Positions 24,401-39,897 of a DNA stretch of 64,000 bases are shown here, piece by piece. The stretch is from Schistosoma haematobium (lineage: Eukaryota; Platyhelminthes; Trematoda; Strigeidida; Schistosomatidae): contig NC_067199.1 in the NCBI RefSeq assembly GCF_000699445.3, forward strand, positions 28,480,402 through 28,544,401. The letters run 5' to 3'. Numbering within the stretch: position 1 is the first letter of the stretch; the number at the start of each line of letters is the position of its first letter. The notes beneath the pieces were generated by a model. It saw nothing but the letters and a program-made list of their open reading frames with translations. It made no database searches and was not told the DNA's origin. Position numbers and translations under genes: made by a program.

Positions 24401-27400
24401 CAAGTTGTTGCTTCAGGACTGGTCTGCGTCAACACCTGAACTAAGGATAGGGAGTGAAGTAGTCGAACGCGTCGACAACTTCACTTATCTTGGAAGTCTG
24501 ATTAGCCCTAATGGGTTAGTGTCTGAAGAAATCTCAGCACGGATTCGAAAAGCTCGCTTGGCTTTTGCCAACTTACGTCATCTTTGGCGAAGGCGAGATA
24601 TCCGTCTATCAATAAAAGGACGAGTATACTGCGCGGCAGTTCGTTCTGTTTTAATTTACGGCAGCGAAACATGGCCCTTAAGAGTAGAAGACACCCGTAA
24701 GCTACTAGTATTTGACCACAGATGCCTTAGAAATATTGCTGGCATCTGCTGGGATCACCGGGTAAGTAATAGTGAGGTTAGACGCAGGGTATTAGGGAAT
24801 GATGGTAAATCAGTTGATGAGGTTATGAATCTTCATCGACTGAGATGGTTGAGCCACGTATTACGTATGCCTGAACACCGATTACCACGACGTGCAATGC
24901 TAACCAGGGTAGGGGATGGTTGGAAGAAAGTTAGGGGCGGCCAAACCAAAACGTGGCATCAGTGCTTGAAGTCACTAACTCCTAGTCCGAGCCATGTTGG
25001 TAGATGCAGACTACTTGGTTGGGGTCCGCGTAACTATCGTAACCAATGGTTGGAGACTCTTGGTGACATGGTTCGAAATCGATTACAGTGGCGTCGGTGT
25101 ATACTCTCTCTGTCTTCCCTTAAACGAAGAGATTAAAATTGCTTCATATCTTTCTTTCTACGAACTAATTCTTTCTTCCTGTACTGTATCCTTATTGCAA
25201 TCTTTCCTTTATATATTACCACCTCTGAATTAACTACTTTTATGAATCCGGTGTCCATCTTGTTGCGTTAATGAGGTATGGCAACTTGGACCGATGCATA
25301 TATGTGCCTGGTCCTACATTGTAGCTGACTGACTGACTGACTTACTATTTATTTTGTTAATTTAATCTCATAAGATTAAAATTGGTCGAAAGTTATTTTT
25401 TGTTTCGTTGTGGTTTGATTATTTTGTCATAAATCAGCACAACCAAGTCTAGTATAGTATTTGTATATCTATTGCTTTTAGTTTACCACTTTCAGCTAAT
25501 TACAGCTACTTATAATTCCTAATTACGTATAAAATATTTCCATGACTTGCAGTACTCATTTTCGGATCACAACATTTCATCTCATCTTTTTTTCCGACTT
25601 GTCTTACTAAATTCATTTATTCTTTCTAATAAGATGATTGGCGTAAACGATCCAAATATTCCTATCACAAACCCCAGTTCACCCTTGGAAACGAAAACCT
25701 ATCAAATGAACGCAAGTTTATTTCCTGATACCCATTTTCCTGAAAACAGTTCTTTTGTTCAAGACATAACTTTACCAAAAATAAGTGATGTATGTGATCT
25801 ATCTGTCTTACCAACCCCTCCACCACCTCTTCTTCTACCTGGTCCATGCAGTCGAAGTTCTTTTGAACCAATCAATTCATCTTCCATTGAAACTCGTAAA
25901 TCAGTAGCACTTCCTGCCAAATGTCCAGACTTATCTCATAACATTCCTGCCGGAAATCCGTTTGTAAAAATCTATGTACGTGGGCAAACAGAAACCTCTA
26001 ATTGTGCCGCAGCAGCAATGCGAGACCTTTGTCCATTAGAATTCTACATTGATAAAGTAAGTTGATATCAACGTTGTGTTATGAATCCATGATTTTCAAA
26101 CCATTCCTTACAATATAGGAATTACTTTAGCGTGTTTGTCGGCACTATTCCATGAATACTTGTTATATAAAGTAGAATGATCAGACAAATTGTGCAATCA
26201 TGTTCATGGCTAAAAATGAACCGAATTGCTCGAAAAAACTGTTTCTATAGTCACTAGGCTATTTGACATCTTCACATGCTTATAATAATAAATAACACAT
26301 TTGTTAAATTTGCTTACAATTTTTATGTAGTCTTGGAAGTCTGACCAGCCCTTGTGGTCTGGTATGTGACGAAAACACAGCACGGATACAGAAGGCTCGA
26401 CTAGCTTTTACCAACTTGCGTCATTTATGGCGTAGGCGAGATATCCGTCTATCAACCAAAGGACGTGTTTACTGCGCAGCAGTTCGTTCCGTCCTACTTT
26501 ATGGCAGTAAAACATAGCCGGTAAGAGTAGAGGATATTTGTAGGTTACTAGTATTTGATCATAGGTGTCTTCGAAATATTGCTCTTATATCCTGGGACCA
26601 TTGAGTAAGTAATGCAGTTGTTAAGAAACGGGTACTAGGTGAGGATGGCAAATCAATTGATGACGTAGTGAAACTTCATCAGTTGAGATGGCTGGGACAC
26701 GTGTTGCGTATGCCCAACGACCGACTGCCTCGATGTGCGATGTTCAGTGGTATAGGAGTAGGTTGGAAGAAAGCTAGAGGCGGCCAGACCAAAACATGGC
26801 ACAAGTCCATGAAGTCACTGACAATTAGACTGAGCCATGTTGGTAGGTGTAGACTACTTGGTTGGGGACCGCGAGATGATAGCAACCGATGGTTAGAGAC
26901 CCTAAATGACATGGCTCAAAATCGTTTGCAATGGCGCAGGTGCATACACTTCTTGTGTTCTCCCAAGTTTTGATCTCCTTATTCCTCCTTGTCTCTTTTT
27001 TTCTCTTCCCAAATTTATTTCACTGTATTATACTCTTTAAATAACATCTCCAAACACTAATTTTCCCGACTACTGCTTATACTTTTATTACCTCTACCAC
27101 TACGGGATTTGAATCGACCACTGCATCTCTGTGCTAATGTGGTGTGGCAACTCGAACTGATGTACGTACGTACGAAGTTCTACGTTGTTACTGAATGACT
27201 GATATGAAGCGTTTACTAATGATTCGTGTCCGTAAGTGTTTTATGTGTAAATTTTGAGGTAACATGCGTTTAGAAACAGACAATTGTTAGAAAAATACCA
27301 TTGCAGAGTTAAAACACATTGATTCAAGTTGCTATACTTTACAACAGCCGCATAAAAAATCAATACAAATAATAGTTATTAAGGTAAGTCGAGAGAAGGA

Positions 27401-28197
27401 AGTATTGCGGTTTTCTCAATTAAGAACACAAAAAACGATTTATTCTCCACTGGTGTGATCAACTTTTAAATATGCCATCTTGGATCTCTACTCACTTATT
27501 ATTAACACTATTGCGAAGACCACAAAAATGTCTGAACCTTCATAAGTCATTCAAGCAAACAGTCAGCGGCTGCACTATCTACTTATATTTCCCAACCGGG
27601 CTTCTTTTAGTTTCTTTCTAATCTAATCATCTTCCAGTCAGTATTGTATCTAATATTGCGTATGGTTATATCGGGGCTTGTAGTAGGTTGTCGCGTGAGA
27701 CAAATCCTCATTTTACAAAAGCCAATGTAGCCACAAAATTGACCTTTGACTATAACGGGTACCATACATGGTTGAAGAATGGTTGTATAAGTACTGTGGC
27801 GACTTAAATTAATTATCTATGGTTCTCAACTTCCATACAGGGCTTACTACTCATCGATGGCTGTCTAGTAAGCTCTGTTTGTACTAAAATTTTGTTTGCT
27901 GTGCTACGTTGTATTTGTTTGTGATGGCATAAGTTCATAGTTAACCAGATTACAACATCTTTTATGTGACATTAACATTTCTGTTGTGAGGTATCTGCTA
28001 GCTAAATTTAGCTTGTTCCTTTTGTGTTTGCTCAATATGTTCGCCGATTATATACAAAACTTCTAAAAAAAGATTTAGATGTCTTGTTAATTTTTGTACC
28101 TGAGTTTGTTAGAAATTAAATATGATCAATTAGTTTGATTTGCCAGCTTTCCTCATTTAATAGGAAGCTCATAATTGACACTTGTACTCATGAGAAT

Positions 28198-28256
<59 letters not shown>

Positions 28257-31200
28257 CACGAATAACGTAGTTTGTCGATCCACTTTCCTATTTTTCTCTC
28301 TACATACATCGATAATTATCTTCGTAGTTATGTCTAATTAGTTGTGACAATTCCGCCTAACATTTAGACTTAATATGATCATATATTCTCGAATTTTTGT
28401 GATTTTTAGAATCAATAAATAATATGACTAATTAGTGTTTATGCTACAAATTTATTTATTATAAAGAAACAAACAAATAATGAATTAACATAAGTTCTTT
28501 GTCACGTAACTTGTTTTGGGCATGTTATGCATTTTTCTGTAATGAAATTCTAAAACCAAATACCAAGTTAGCATAATTATGCTTTCTACAATGCGAATGT
28601 GGTAAACTGTTGATTTCCTAAGTATATCCTTAATATTTTTGTAGTTTTTATTCCAAAATGTTTTGATTTTCAAGCTAAGTGGATATAATCACACCAGATG
28701 TTTAAACATGGCCACATGTGTCACAAGTCAACATTATTTGTATTTGTTAGTTTGAAACCCTACTTCAGTTCGTTTGACAAGGCTGTTTCAAAAGATGCTT
28801 GTTGGAGAGGAATGCCCTTTAATCACGTCCATTAACATTTTAAAAGAAGCTTTGTACAAAATCACTTCAAAAAGACTGAGGGCATATAACCACCTCCGTT
28901 GTTTCCAACGAATGTGGGCATTGTCTTCCCAGTTTTTGTGTACAGTACTACACTATGGTATTTGATCACACTTAGTTCTTTACTATCAATTACCTCAGTT
29001 CATTAAATTTTGTTAAGCTGTTTTATTAATTTTGTATCATATATTTACGAAATTCATTGTGTATATTACTGTTTTGTGTGTAAATGCAAACATGACTATT
29101 TATTCTCATTTGTTCCATTTGTCATTATTCAGTATTACTCAATAAATACCTTAATCTTCAAAGTTCTATTCCATATAATCGATGTTTTTTGTTTGATCAC
29201 TTAACAAAACTTCTCATAAGTATGTAGTCCATTAACGGTCCCTTTCAGTTTATTCAATAGGTATTACCTTATCTATATATATTTTTAAGTTGCATTCTTG
29301 TAATTATGTTCGTGGATTACATTAAACTTTAATTTAAATTGTGAATTGACTCAGTCGTTAGTTGATTAATATTTTATATTCACTTGAATAATTTGTTAGT
29401 GTAGAGTCGGGAACAAAGTAAGTGATAGTTGAAAAAAGACTTCAATTTATGCTTTTCACTAATGTTATTCAATCTGCAAAAACATAGAAATCATGATGCA
29501 TTTGTGCCAACAATGTAACTTTTCAACTCATCCGTCCTCAGTAACCGACATTTGTTTGCATTGTCGGCTCTAACCTAAAGGTTATTTTTCTCATATATTC
29601 ATCAACTTCGTAGATTATTAAAAATGAATATTTATTTGTTCAATTCGCTCCTTATCATTGTTTTAAGACGGTTTATCCATATAAATTAGGTTAAGATCAC
29701 AATCCGAAGTATTTTAATGACTACTAGTCTTTCATCATGAAATCGAATACTCCGATTATCGAACAAGCAGGTGTTTTTTCCTCAAACTTACTCATTTTCA
29801 GAAATGCAGCGTAATTACCTTCAAACTAGCAATCTGTGTACTTCAAACTAACCATATTAAGTTTGATTTACAACTTTATCATCAATATTAAGACTGTGTT
29901 TCTGTTTTTGGTTACTTTCTTCGAAATGTAATTCACCATAGCTTTCTGATCACGTTCAACTTTATATCATTATAATTTGTGTGCAGACACATTTCATATT
30001 GATTTTCTTGTTTGTTTGTGCTAGTATGTAGTTATAAATGTCTACTAAACAATTTGTTGCGATTTTTGTATGTATTCATTTCGAGACGCCTACACATCAT
30101 GACCTAAAGAAATACAAAACTGAAAGCACCCATACACAGATCAGGTAACACATTGGTAACTTGAAATATTTTTAAAGAATTACTCAGAGTAAATGCTTAA
30201 CCCCAACAAGTAAATTCTTGTTATATTAATATATATACCCTGTCATAGTACATATCTTTAAAGTTTATATTTAATGTCATGACTGGCAACCGTTAGTCGA
30301 CAATTAATTAAATCCTTATCATACTCACTAGGATTTTAAGATTTGATGTCTAACGTTCTAAAAATGTTATGAAGATAAATTATTGAAAAACAGTTAAACG
30401 AAAAAATATCCTTCCGAATAAATTTTTCATCCAAACTTGATCTAATTTATGATTACATCATCATCTCGCCCTCCTTGTTTTATCTATATTTTTTCTGATT
30501 CAAGTTAATATTATACACTAGTCATTTCAACACTAACAATTTAATTTGATTTTACCAACAATCCTGAATTCATATCCTGTAATTTATTTATTTGCCAGTC
30601 CCAAGCCCGGATAAAGGAGGAGGGCTGGGCATGGGGTTAGCAACACCATCCCGTAGAAAAATAACTCGCTAAAACAACGCTAATCAGAAAAAATATTTCA
30701 AACCATTTAAACTCTATCCTGGGAGTCAGAAGGCCTTCGTTTAGAAGAGTTATGACGCCTCATGATGAAAGCCGAATTCCTTCGGAATCTACGAAGCCGA
30801 TGCCCCTTCTGACAACCAGAGCAATCATTTATTTAGGTACATGAAATGTTCGTACAATGTGGGACATCGGGAGAGCCTTCCAAATTGCTGCAGAAATGAG
30901 AAGATACAACCTACAGGTGCTTGGGATCAGTAAAACACATTGGACACAAGTTGGACAATAACAACTAACTTCAGGGGAGCTTCTGCTATACTCTGACCAT
31001 GATGAAAAAAATGCCCCCCACACACAAGGAGTTGCATTGATGCTGTCCAAACAAGCACAAAAAGCACTTATAGGATGGGAATCTCATGGACCAAGGATCA
31101 TCAAAGCCTCCTTCAAAACAAAGAAAGAGGGCATTTCAATGAACATCATCCAATGCTATGCGCCTACCAACGACTACAATGAAGACGCTAAAGATCAATT

Positions 31201-34200
31201 CTACGATAGGCTGCAGTCAATCATCGAGAAGTGCCCAACAAAGGACCTGATCATTCTGATGGGAGATTTCAATGCCAAGGTTGGAACGGACAACACTGGA
31301 TATGAAGACATCATGGGACGACACGGACTGGGAGAAAAGAACGAAAATGGTGAGAGATTTGCAAATCTATGTGCCTTCAATAAGCTGGTCATAGGCGGCA
31401 CCATATTCCCACATAAACACATACACAAAACCACATGGACTTCACCGGATCACACCACGCAAAACCAAATCGACCATATTTGCATCAACAAAACGTTCAG
31501 GAGGACTATAGAGGACGTGAGAACCAAGAGAGGAGCTGATATAGCATCAGATCATCACTTGGTGGTCGCCAAGATGAAATTGAAACCCAAGAAGCACTGG
31601 ACAATCGGGCGGACAGTATCACAAAAGTTCAATACGGCCTTTCTTCAGGATACTGATAAACTCAACAAATTCAAGATAGTTCTCAGCAACAAGTTCCAGG
31701 CCTTTCATGATCTACTCAATGGAGAGGAGACTGCTACGAGGAGCATCTGGAAAGGGATAAAAGAGGCAATCACTTCAACATGCCATGAGGTTCTGGGCCA
31801 CAAGATGCACCATCACAAGGAATGGATCACTGTTGATACACTGGATAAGATTCAGGAAAGGAGAAACAAGAAGGCAGCAATCAATACCAGCCGAACAAGA
31901 GCAGAAAAAGCCAAGACACAAGCTGAATACACAGAAGTAAACAAACAAGTGAAGAGGAGGAAGATTTAGCAACGACGGCGGAAACGGCTGCAAGAGAAGG
32001 AAACATGAGACGACCGTATGACACGACAAAGAGACTCGTTGGAAATCGCCGTAAACCAGAACGACAAGTGAAAAGCTAGGAAGGCGAGGTAATCACCAAC
32101 ATTGAAGAACAACGAAACAGGTGGGTAGAACACTTCAAAGAACTGTTGAATCGACCAGCTCCACTGAACCCACCCAACATCGAAGCAGCGTCCACGGACC
32201 TCCCAGTCAGTGTTGGCCCACCAACAATTGAAGAAATCAGCATGGCCATCAGACAAATCAAGAGTGGCAAAGCAGCGGGACCAGACAACATTCCAGCAGA
32301 GGCACTAAAAGCAGACGTAGTGGCAACTGCAAGGATACTCCACATTATCTTCAATAAGATTTGGGATGAGGAACAAGTACGAAAAGACTGGAAAGAAGGA
32401 CTTCTGATCAAAATACCGAAGAAAGGCGATCTCAGCAAGTGTGATAACTACAGGGGCATCACTCTTCTCTCAATACCGGGAAAAGTCTTCAACAGGGTAT
32501 TGTTAAACAGGATGAAGGACTGCGTAGACGCCCAACTTCGTGACCAACAGGCAGGATTCCGTAAGGATAGATCGTGTACAAACAAAATCGCAACTCTACG
32601 GATCATTGTAGAGCAATCAATTGAATGGAATTCATAACTCTACATCAACTTTATTGACTACGAAAAGGCATTTGATAGCGTGGACAGAACAACACTATGG
32701 AAACTTCTTCGACACTACGGTGTGCCTCAGAAGATAGTCAATATCATACAGAGTTCATATGATGGATTAAACTGCAAAATCGTGCATGGAGGACAGTTGA
32801 CAAAGTCGTTCGAAGTGAAGACCGTTGTCAGGCAAGGTTGCTTACTCCCACCCTTTCTCTTTCTCCTGGTGGTCGACTGGATCATGAGGACTTCAACATT
32901 TGAAGGGAAGCACGGGATACAGTGGATAGCTAAGATGCAGCTGAACGATCTAGACTTCGCAGATGATCTGGCTCTTCTATCGCAAACGCAACAAAAAATT
33001 CAGGAGAAGACGAACAGTGTGGCAGCAGCCTCGGCAGCAGTAGGTCTCAATATACACAAAGGGAAAAGCAGGATTCTCCGATACAACACAGCATGCACCA
33101 ATCCAATCAAATTTGACGGAGACGATTAGGAAGATGTAAAAACCTTTACATATCTGGGCAGTATCATTGATGAACACGGTGGATCTGGTGCAGATGTAAA
33201 GCCGCAAATCGTCAAGGCAAGAGCAGCATATCTACAATTGATGCACATTTGGAACCCAAAACAACTGTCAACTAACACCAAGGTCAGGATTTTCAATACA
33301 AATGCCAAGGCAGTTCTACTGTATGGGGCAGAAACCTGGAGATCTACGAAAGTGTTTATTAATAGCTGTTTACGCAAAATACTTCGGATCCTTTGGCCAG
33401 ACACTATTAGCAACAACCTTCTATGGAAGAGAACAAACCAGATTCCAACAGGAAAAAATCAGGAAGAAGCGCTGGAAGTGGATAGGACACACATTGAGGA
33501 AAGCACCCAACTGCATCACAAGACAAGCCCTCACATGGAATCCTCAAGGCCAAAGAACACATTACGCCGGGAAATGGAAATAGACATGAGAAAAATGAAC
33601 AAAAATTGGATAGAACTGGAAAGGAAGGCCCAGTACAGAGTGGGATGAAGAATGCTGGTCGGCGGTCTATGCTCCATTAGGAGTAACAGGCGTAAGTAAG
33701 TAAGTGATTAATTTATTTGTCTTAAACTTGAGACTTTAATTTAGATGTATAATTGTAAAACCTGATGAGAATCTTTTTTGGCAATTATTTTACTTTTCAA
33801 ATAAAGCCATAGTCATAAGCGTTTGAGTCTTCTTGTTTGTTGCTATTAAGGTATCTAATCAATCAGTCCTTTTCAGCATGTTTCACTGACCAACTTTACG
33901 AATAAATATATGTGAATAATTGGGAGTATCGAGGGGATCTTCTCACGATGCTCATATTACAAGCGACTAGTCAATTGCAGCTTTTAAGAACGACAAAGCG
34001 AAGATCCAAAAATTTCTAAATAGGATACATACCCGTTCCACAGGTTACTGACCATTTGAATTCAGTAGCTTAGTGAATAGCGTGATGGAGGTTTGAAGTT
34101 AAGTGTAATGTGTTCGAATCCCAATGTGAATGTTAACCCTGAGATGCAAGTAAATTCACCTGAAGAGTCCTAAATGGAACGAAATGCGCTCTTCGGATCC

Positions 34201-37200
34201 CAATGCTATCAATTAACTGACTGTTATATTAGGAAAAAACAGATTGCTTGGTTAGATTGTATTAGGTTCCGTGTAATCTGACCGTAATGACAGCAAAGCA
34301 GTTGTACCAACTCTTTAGCCTGATTATCAATTAGTTCACCCATATTGCCAGTAGAACCTGTGACCTATTTACTGATCGACACCGGTCAGTGAGTAGCAGC
34401 CAAAATGGTAATGCTTATAGGCCTTCGAGCTTCTAAACCAGTGGTCAATCAAAAGATGAAGATAAAAAGATCAGTTCTCTATCATATCCGTTCAGCTATG
34501 ATTCAAAACACAAAATAATGTTCTTGAAGTGGCTAACCACATAACACAATAAATCACAGTGTACATAACTTAGTCATAAGTAATACAAAACCGGATTGGT
34601 TGATAGTTAATCTGAAACAATGAGATTTGACAACTATTTATAGGTCAAACGAAAGCATAAAAAAACTATAAGAGTACAACAATACAAGCGTCTACTAATT
34701 ATCAGTTATAAATATAATCAGTAATTCTCTGTGATATTCCTATGAGTCGTACTCCCACACTACTGGTTTCTTTACATCATTAACTTAACTAAAAAGCCAG
34801 TCACCTGGGAAATTGTGTAATATAAATGTCATACTTTTTAAAAGCATTTCTTAACTAAATATTTATACGACTAATAACGACCTATTTTCTCTCTTTTCAA
34901 ACCATTTTTATTTGCTTCATAAATTCGTCGTTGTGAATTGTGACTGGTTCACTTCTTTCTAGGTTTCTTCGCTTTTTACCATGGTACTCTGTGGATTAAA
35001 ACACTCGGCTTTCAGCCTGTAGGTCACAGGTTCGAGAGCTACTTCGACTGTTTCTGTCTAACAGCCGGGCAATATCCCCAACCCCTACAAAAACGGATAA
35101 GTCTGCAGTTGGAATGCGGTCTGAATCTTTTGAAAACCAAATTCACCAGACCCATTTATGGAGTCCTCAACTTTAAACCACAAACTTAGTGAACATTTAC
35201 CGTTTAACTTTTTCTAATGATAACTATATTTCATACATTGGCATTAGACATTTTCAACTTGGTTGTCTTTAAACAAAGTTCAGAAGGAACTTGAATTGCT
35301 GATAGTATGGAGATATAAAAACTGGCGTGTTATCTTTGAATAGCTATCACTCAATACTATATTGTCATAGTTGAGTCTGTTGTATTTCTGGTTATTTTAC
35401 CAGTGGTCTGTCTAAACTGATACTTAAGATAGTATTACCTAAATTTTTCAGTTATATTGACATATATGTTTCTAGCAACTGATCATCTACACATTTTTGA
35501 GTCCCGAAAATTCTCTTTACAATCGCGGAGTTCATCGTTTCATTCCTTACTTACATCATTAGGGAGTTGATAGAGAAATAAATTATTTAATGTGCTTCAC
35601 ATCAATTTATTAATTAATTGAACTCATGTGCCAACTGGTTCATATACTTATCATTTCTTTCTATTGAACGTGTTTTTCGGTTTCAAATTGAGTAATCCCT
35701 TTAAAAATGATACGTCTTCACTTATCATTTGCCTTATGTTTATTTTGTCTACTTTATTAGACTGGACGTCAGTTTCGTGTCATAATTCTTTCAAATTCTT
35801 CTAAAAATCTTCGTAATCAAACACCTATTCTCAATCCTTTGCCATTCTACTCAGATCCTCCTAATCGTCGTCCAAATGGTCTAACCATTCAACCCGTTCA
35901 TATGTCTCTGACAGCATCACAGATGTCAGCGTTCTCTGCCCCGAATAGTAGTTCATTGGGAAACAATTTTGGTACTGCTGCTTATGGTAATCATAATAAT
36001 AACAAAGATTGTAGTCCAATTGTTGATTCGGTACAGGGAAATCTAACGTTAACACCATTCAGCGTTGATAATTCAATGCCTCCAAGTTCTTTCCAAAGTT
36101 TTAAGGCTAATCACTTGAATACTTTGACAGAATATTGTGTTTATTTATTCATATACAAGAATATTAACGAGCTTTTAGAATGTTGTGAACTAATTAAACA
36201 TGAATCATCAATTTCCACTGTCCAAAAACCGATAAAAGTTTTGGCTTATTTATACTGCAGTAATTATGACGCACTCGAAGAAAGAAATGTAATCCTCTCT
36301 GGACTAATGGCTTCATCGCGGTAAAATAACCACTTTTTATTTCGTATATAATTAACATTATTATATCAAATTATCCATTAATTCTTTTTCTCTAGTGATG
36401 TTCATCTTTTGTAGTAATTGTGCACAATATGCAATCAATGTAACATTTTTAAATGTTCAGATGTTGTCGACATTTTGTACCTCAAAACTGATAATAATAG
36501 TAGACGATGTCCTCGTGTATTAATTTATTTAACCATGAGTTCTATTCCACCAAATCGTCACTGTCATTTTAAGTTCGATAGACTGTAAAAAGCCCCGTCT
36601 AAAAGTTACAATAGCTGGATCTAGTCATCTAAAATTTCAGAAAAGGCTAGGCTGCTTTTGTTAGAACTCGTCTTTATTTCTTCTGGAATGGAGTCAGTGA
36701 AACTACAAAATTACGGTACAGTGTATTCTGTTTCTTCTCATTTCGTATACTACCACTCACTCATATAGCATACAACCGACTTTCAACTTCAGTAGTGCAC
36801 GACGTTTTGAACCCAATGCTATGCCTACACCTGTGAGAATATTCATTTGCTTAGAAGTGAATAACAATGTCTGGGTCCTTTATTGAGGTCTCACAAACCA
36901 TATTGATTCACGACACAATAATCTAGAGTTTTGGTTAGTGAATCCTTTTGTGCGATCTTGCATAACGTACGAAATTGTGAGGTTCAGTTTGTGGTTTGGA
37001 GTATTGTTTCCTGTAATCAGGAAAGTTATTTTATAAACTCGAGCAGTTAACATTAGTTGCACATTCTGAGGATGACGCTAATGAAGAAGGGTTGTTAACA
37101 AAGTTGAGTTACAAAGATATATAGTGTCCTGGTTAATCTGAAATATTTCCGTATGTATGCAAGCGGCTAAAGCTTCTCCCTTGTTTACATCGCAGGAAAA

Positions 37201-39834
37201 TGTTCACTCTAGAACGACTTCCCAAAGTGGCCGAATGAGTGTCAAGTATCTCATAGACTCGGGAGCTTAACTCTTTAAAGCTAATCAAACCCTTCCTTTT
37301 TGTAATTATTCACTTTTAGTTTTACCGTGTTCTCTTTCTTCAAACCTCACCCTCCAACACCGAAAATTTATTTCAGTCGGTGTGTGGTGTTTTTAAGACA
37401 GACGTCTTCTAGCACTTGTGATAAACTAGCATAATTGAAAATGATGGTTATCGGCGGAAAACTCTTCTTTCGCGACAGTTTACTATTTTCATGAGTGTAA
37501 CTTCCTTGTCGAGTTCGTCGCTGTCGGTCTGAATACCTTAAATCACTTGTCTGAAACCGTAAGACATTAAAAACGAGTTTTCTAGCCAACAAAGTAGTCA
37601 CATTAAGAAAGTTTAAACATTTTGTCAAGTTAGTAATAGCAGTGGTTGATAGTTTTGACTCGACCACAGGAGCGGTGTATTTCGATATATACTTTGGTGA
37701 TAATATTGAGTATTACTGATCAAAAGTGAGTGGATAACTGATTAGTATGATTAATCTTTGGACATCAAGTTTGGTTCATAACCTAGTGTGTAAAAATGTG
37801 CACGGTCATTGAGTTGCATCATATTCTACAGTTACATAATAAAAACCTAACAATGTTTAATCCAGCTTGAATTGTTTAATACAAGTTTTTATTATCTATA
37901 TTTTGTCCTTTATTTCCCTCTAGTTTTAGAATACCTTATTTGTCTGTAAATTCTGAATCAGTAGCAGTGTTTCTGGATAATCTCCTCTACTTAACAACTA
38001 ATACCCAGATAGAAAACGATCAAACAACATATACTTCCAATTCTAATATTTCTTTTATTGACTGGAGAAGTTTCATAAATGTTGATTATTTATCCATTCT
38101 TACAGAATTCATTTGTCTATCAGAAAACTTTATGGATAAGCTAATTACAGAAGATAAATTCAAATTTGTCGGATTATTAACAGCGTTAATCCTCTCAAAC
38201 TGTAATATAGTATCCGGTTGTACTGATTCACATAGTACAAACCGCAAATTATTCTTTGTACCTTCAACAATTTATCGCGAAGATCCGCAATCGTATTGTA
38301 AAAGTAAAAAGAATTCCTCATGCATTTACGTGCATTTTGTACAATTGGACGAAGTAAGATAATTTATCGTTAGCCTATTGATATTTTGTTGTTGTATAGG
38401 GATCGATCCTGTAAATTTCAGTATCTACAGAGGAATTATTCAGTCATCGTTTATTTTTATTCCATATAGTTCATACTTTAGTTCTGTAAACAAATACTTG
38501 CTCATATAAATATATACGAGGAATGTTGAAATTCTAACTGATCTCTAAGCTTAACTTCTCTGACACTTTTTTGTCTGTGGTTCTCACTCTTTATGCGTTA
38601 CCGATCTCTATGGGTTCCACTGCTAGCCACCATCCATCTTTGCTTATGATGCTCGTCACAATATCGAGGCATCACGCACAGTATGCACATATACCAATAA
38701 GAGACTGATCAATTGGAGTCCTGAACATGGATGGGAAGATTCAAGCAAACAGCACCAAGTGAATTTAACTCTATGTTAACTGTTTAAATAAATATTAAGT
38801 TTAGTCCATAACCTGTAAATAATAAAAGCAATACGATTAAATGTGAAAATTATATTAATGGTTAATATTCTATCCTTCTACGTCACGGAATATTTTAGGT
38901 TACTACACCAATTTTGTTATTATTCGTCACATTGTATTTAGTTATATCTTGTATTATTACATTTCTAGGTTATTGAATCCGTTTTATGCCAGTCTCCTAC
39001 GTTCTCAACGGCTTATAGTCCTCGTGCCCTACTTATCCACTATTCTTCATCTTCCTGGTCCGAAGTTGGAATTGACATTGAAGATTCTCTCAATAAACTT
39101 TGCTCTGCATTTGATTTAAATACTTTTAGTGAATACAAATTCACTCCAGTGATATTACTTGTCGCGTTTCATTCAGGATCTTCTCAGCAAATCCCTGTAG
39201 AAGCTGAAGGCATTATCCATGGGCTAAAACTTATTCAACGCTTAGCACATGACTATAGTTGCCCACTTCTTTTACCATCATCAGAATACGAACCAGTGAA
39301 AGTTCAATTTAGAAAAAATTCAATCTCTTCTGGTGTGTCTACAGAATGTGAAAGTGACCACATCAACATGTGCGAAAATATTCAGTCTATAAAAGATAGT
39401 GCAAAATTTTCATTGGGTTTTTTATCTGTTTCTCGGTCGGATGATGTAAGAGCTGGTGCGTTTTCCGTCATTCTTTTATCTTTATGAACGTTTGAATATT
39501 TTCATGGCGGTTATCAAATAAATATTTTTGTTTAACGTATATACTCATGGATTATCTGTAAACAAATAAGACAGAATTGTAATCATCGTTCACCCTCAAA
39601 TAAATATCTAAAGGATATTCAATAATATAAGTCTTTATAATTTTAAGATGAATGTACTTATCCTAACGATTACTAGGATTCTACCCTCGTTGATTTTTAA
39701 AAACCTAGCTTCCTAGTACATGCATGTTGAATCAGTGATTGGCATTGCTTTCACTGTTATATACTAACATAGAAGTTTTTCAAACTGACCAGTGTGTTTC
39801 GGGACATGCTCTCTCAGTTGTATTTGTTTATACT

Positions 39835-39897
<63 letters not shown>

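Larger units (their letters stand above)
21429..25345 (+). mobile_element. Non-LTR retrotransposon, LINE family B, near full-length but broken
   Basis: It begins near gttgctaccttgacgtggtg and ends in a (TGAC)n tail, about 3.9 kb. Endonuclease motifs include VSAYTPTDCS, LVAGDFNAQIG and TQIDHIAI. RT motifs include NHRGISLTN, QAGFRPGRG, DLKAAFDSVDRETLW, SGVRQGCPLSPFLF and LKYVDDIVLFGEG. The C-terminal RWLSHVLRMPEHRLP region resembles RTE-type elements. Stops at 23153 and 23594 and frameshifts near 22400, 22850 and 24360 make it inactive. It lies sense-oriented in intron 2 of the p190-like gene. Fragments of the same family are at 20745, 26331 and 41490. Confidence 0.88.
30590..33706 (+). mobile_element. 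SR2-like RTE-clade LINE, broken copy
   Basis: The 5' end agtcccaagcccggataaag and the 3' terminus caggcgtaagtaagtaagtg fit the schistosome RTE element SR2. The endonuclease has NVRTMWDIG, GDFNAKVG, QIDHICI and SDHHLV. The RT has GKAAGPDNIPAEALK, DNYRGITLLS, FIDYEKAFDSVDRTTLW, VRQGCLLPPFLF and LDFADDLALL. In-frame stops near 30844, 30960, 31967, 32635 and 33127 disable it. The longest open piece is the endonuclease at 31037-31969. It sits sense-oriented in intron 3. Confidence 0.9.

Noticed and set aside
28774..28965. Exon in intron 3 of the p190-like gene
   Set aside because: The open frame is not in phase with neighbours and lacks good splice sites, while exons 3 and 4 already join in phase.
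36880..37667. Minus-strand genes within intron 4
   Set aside because: The frames are short, with no signal peptide, domain or splice support.
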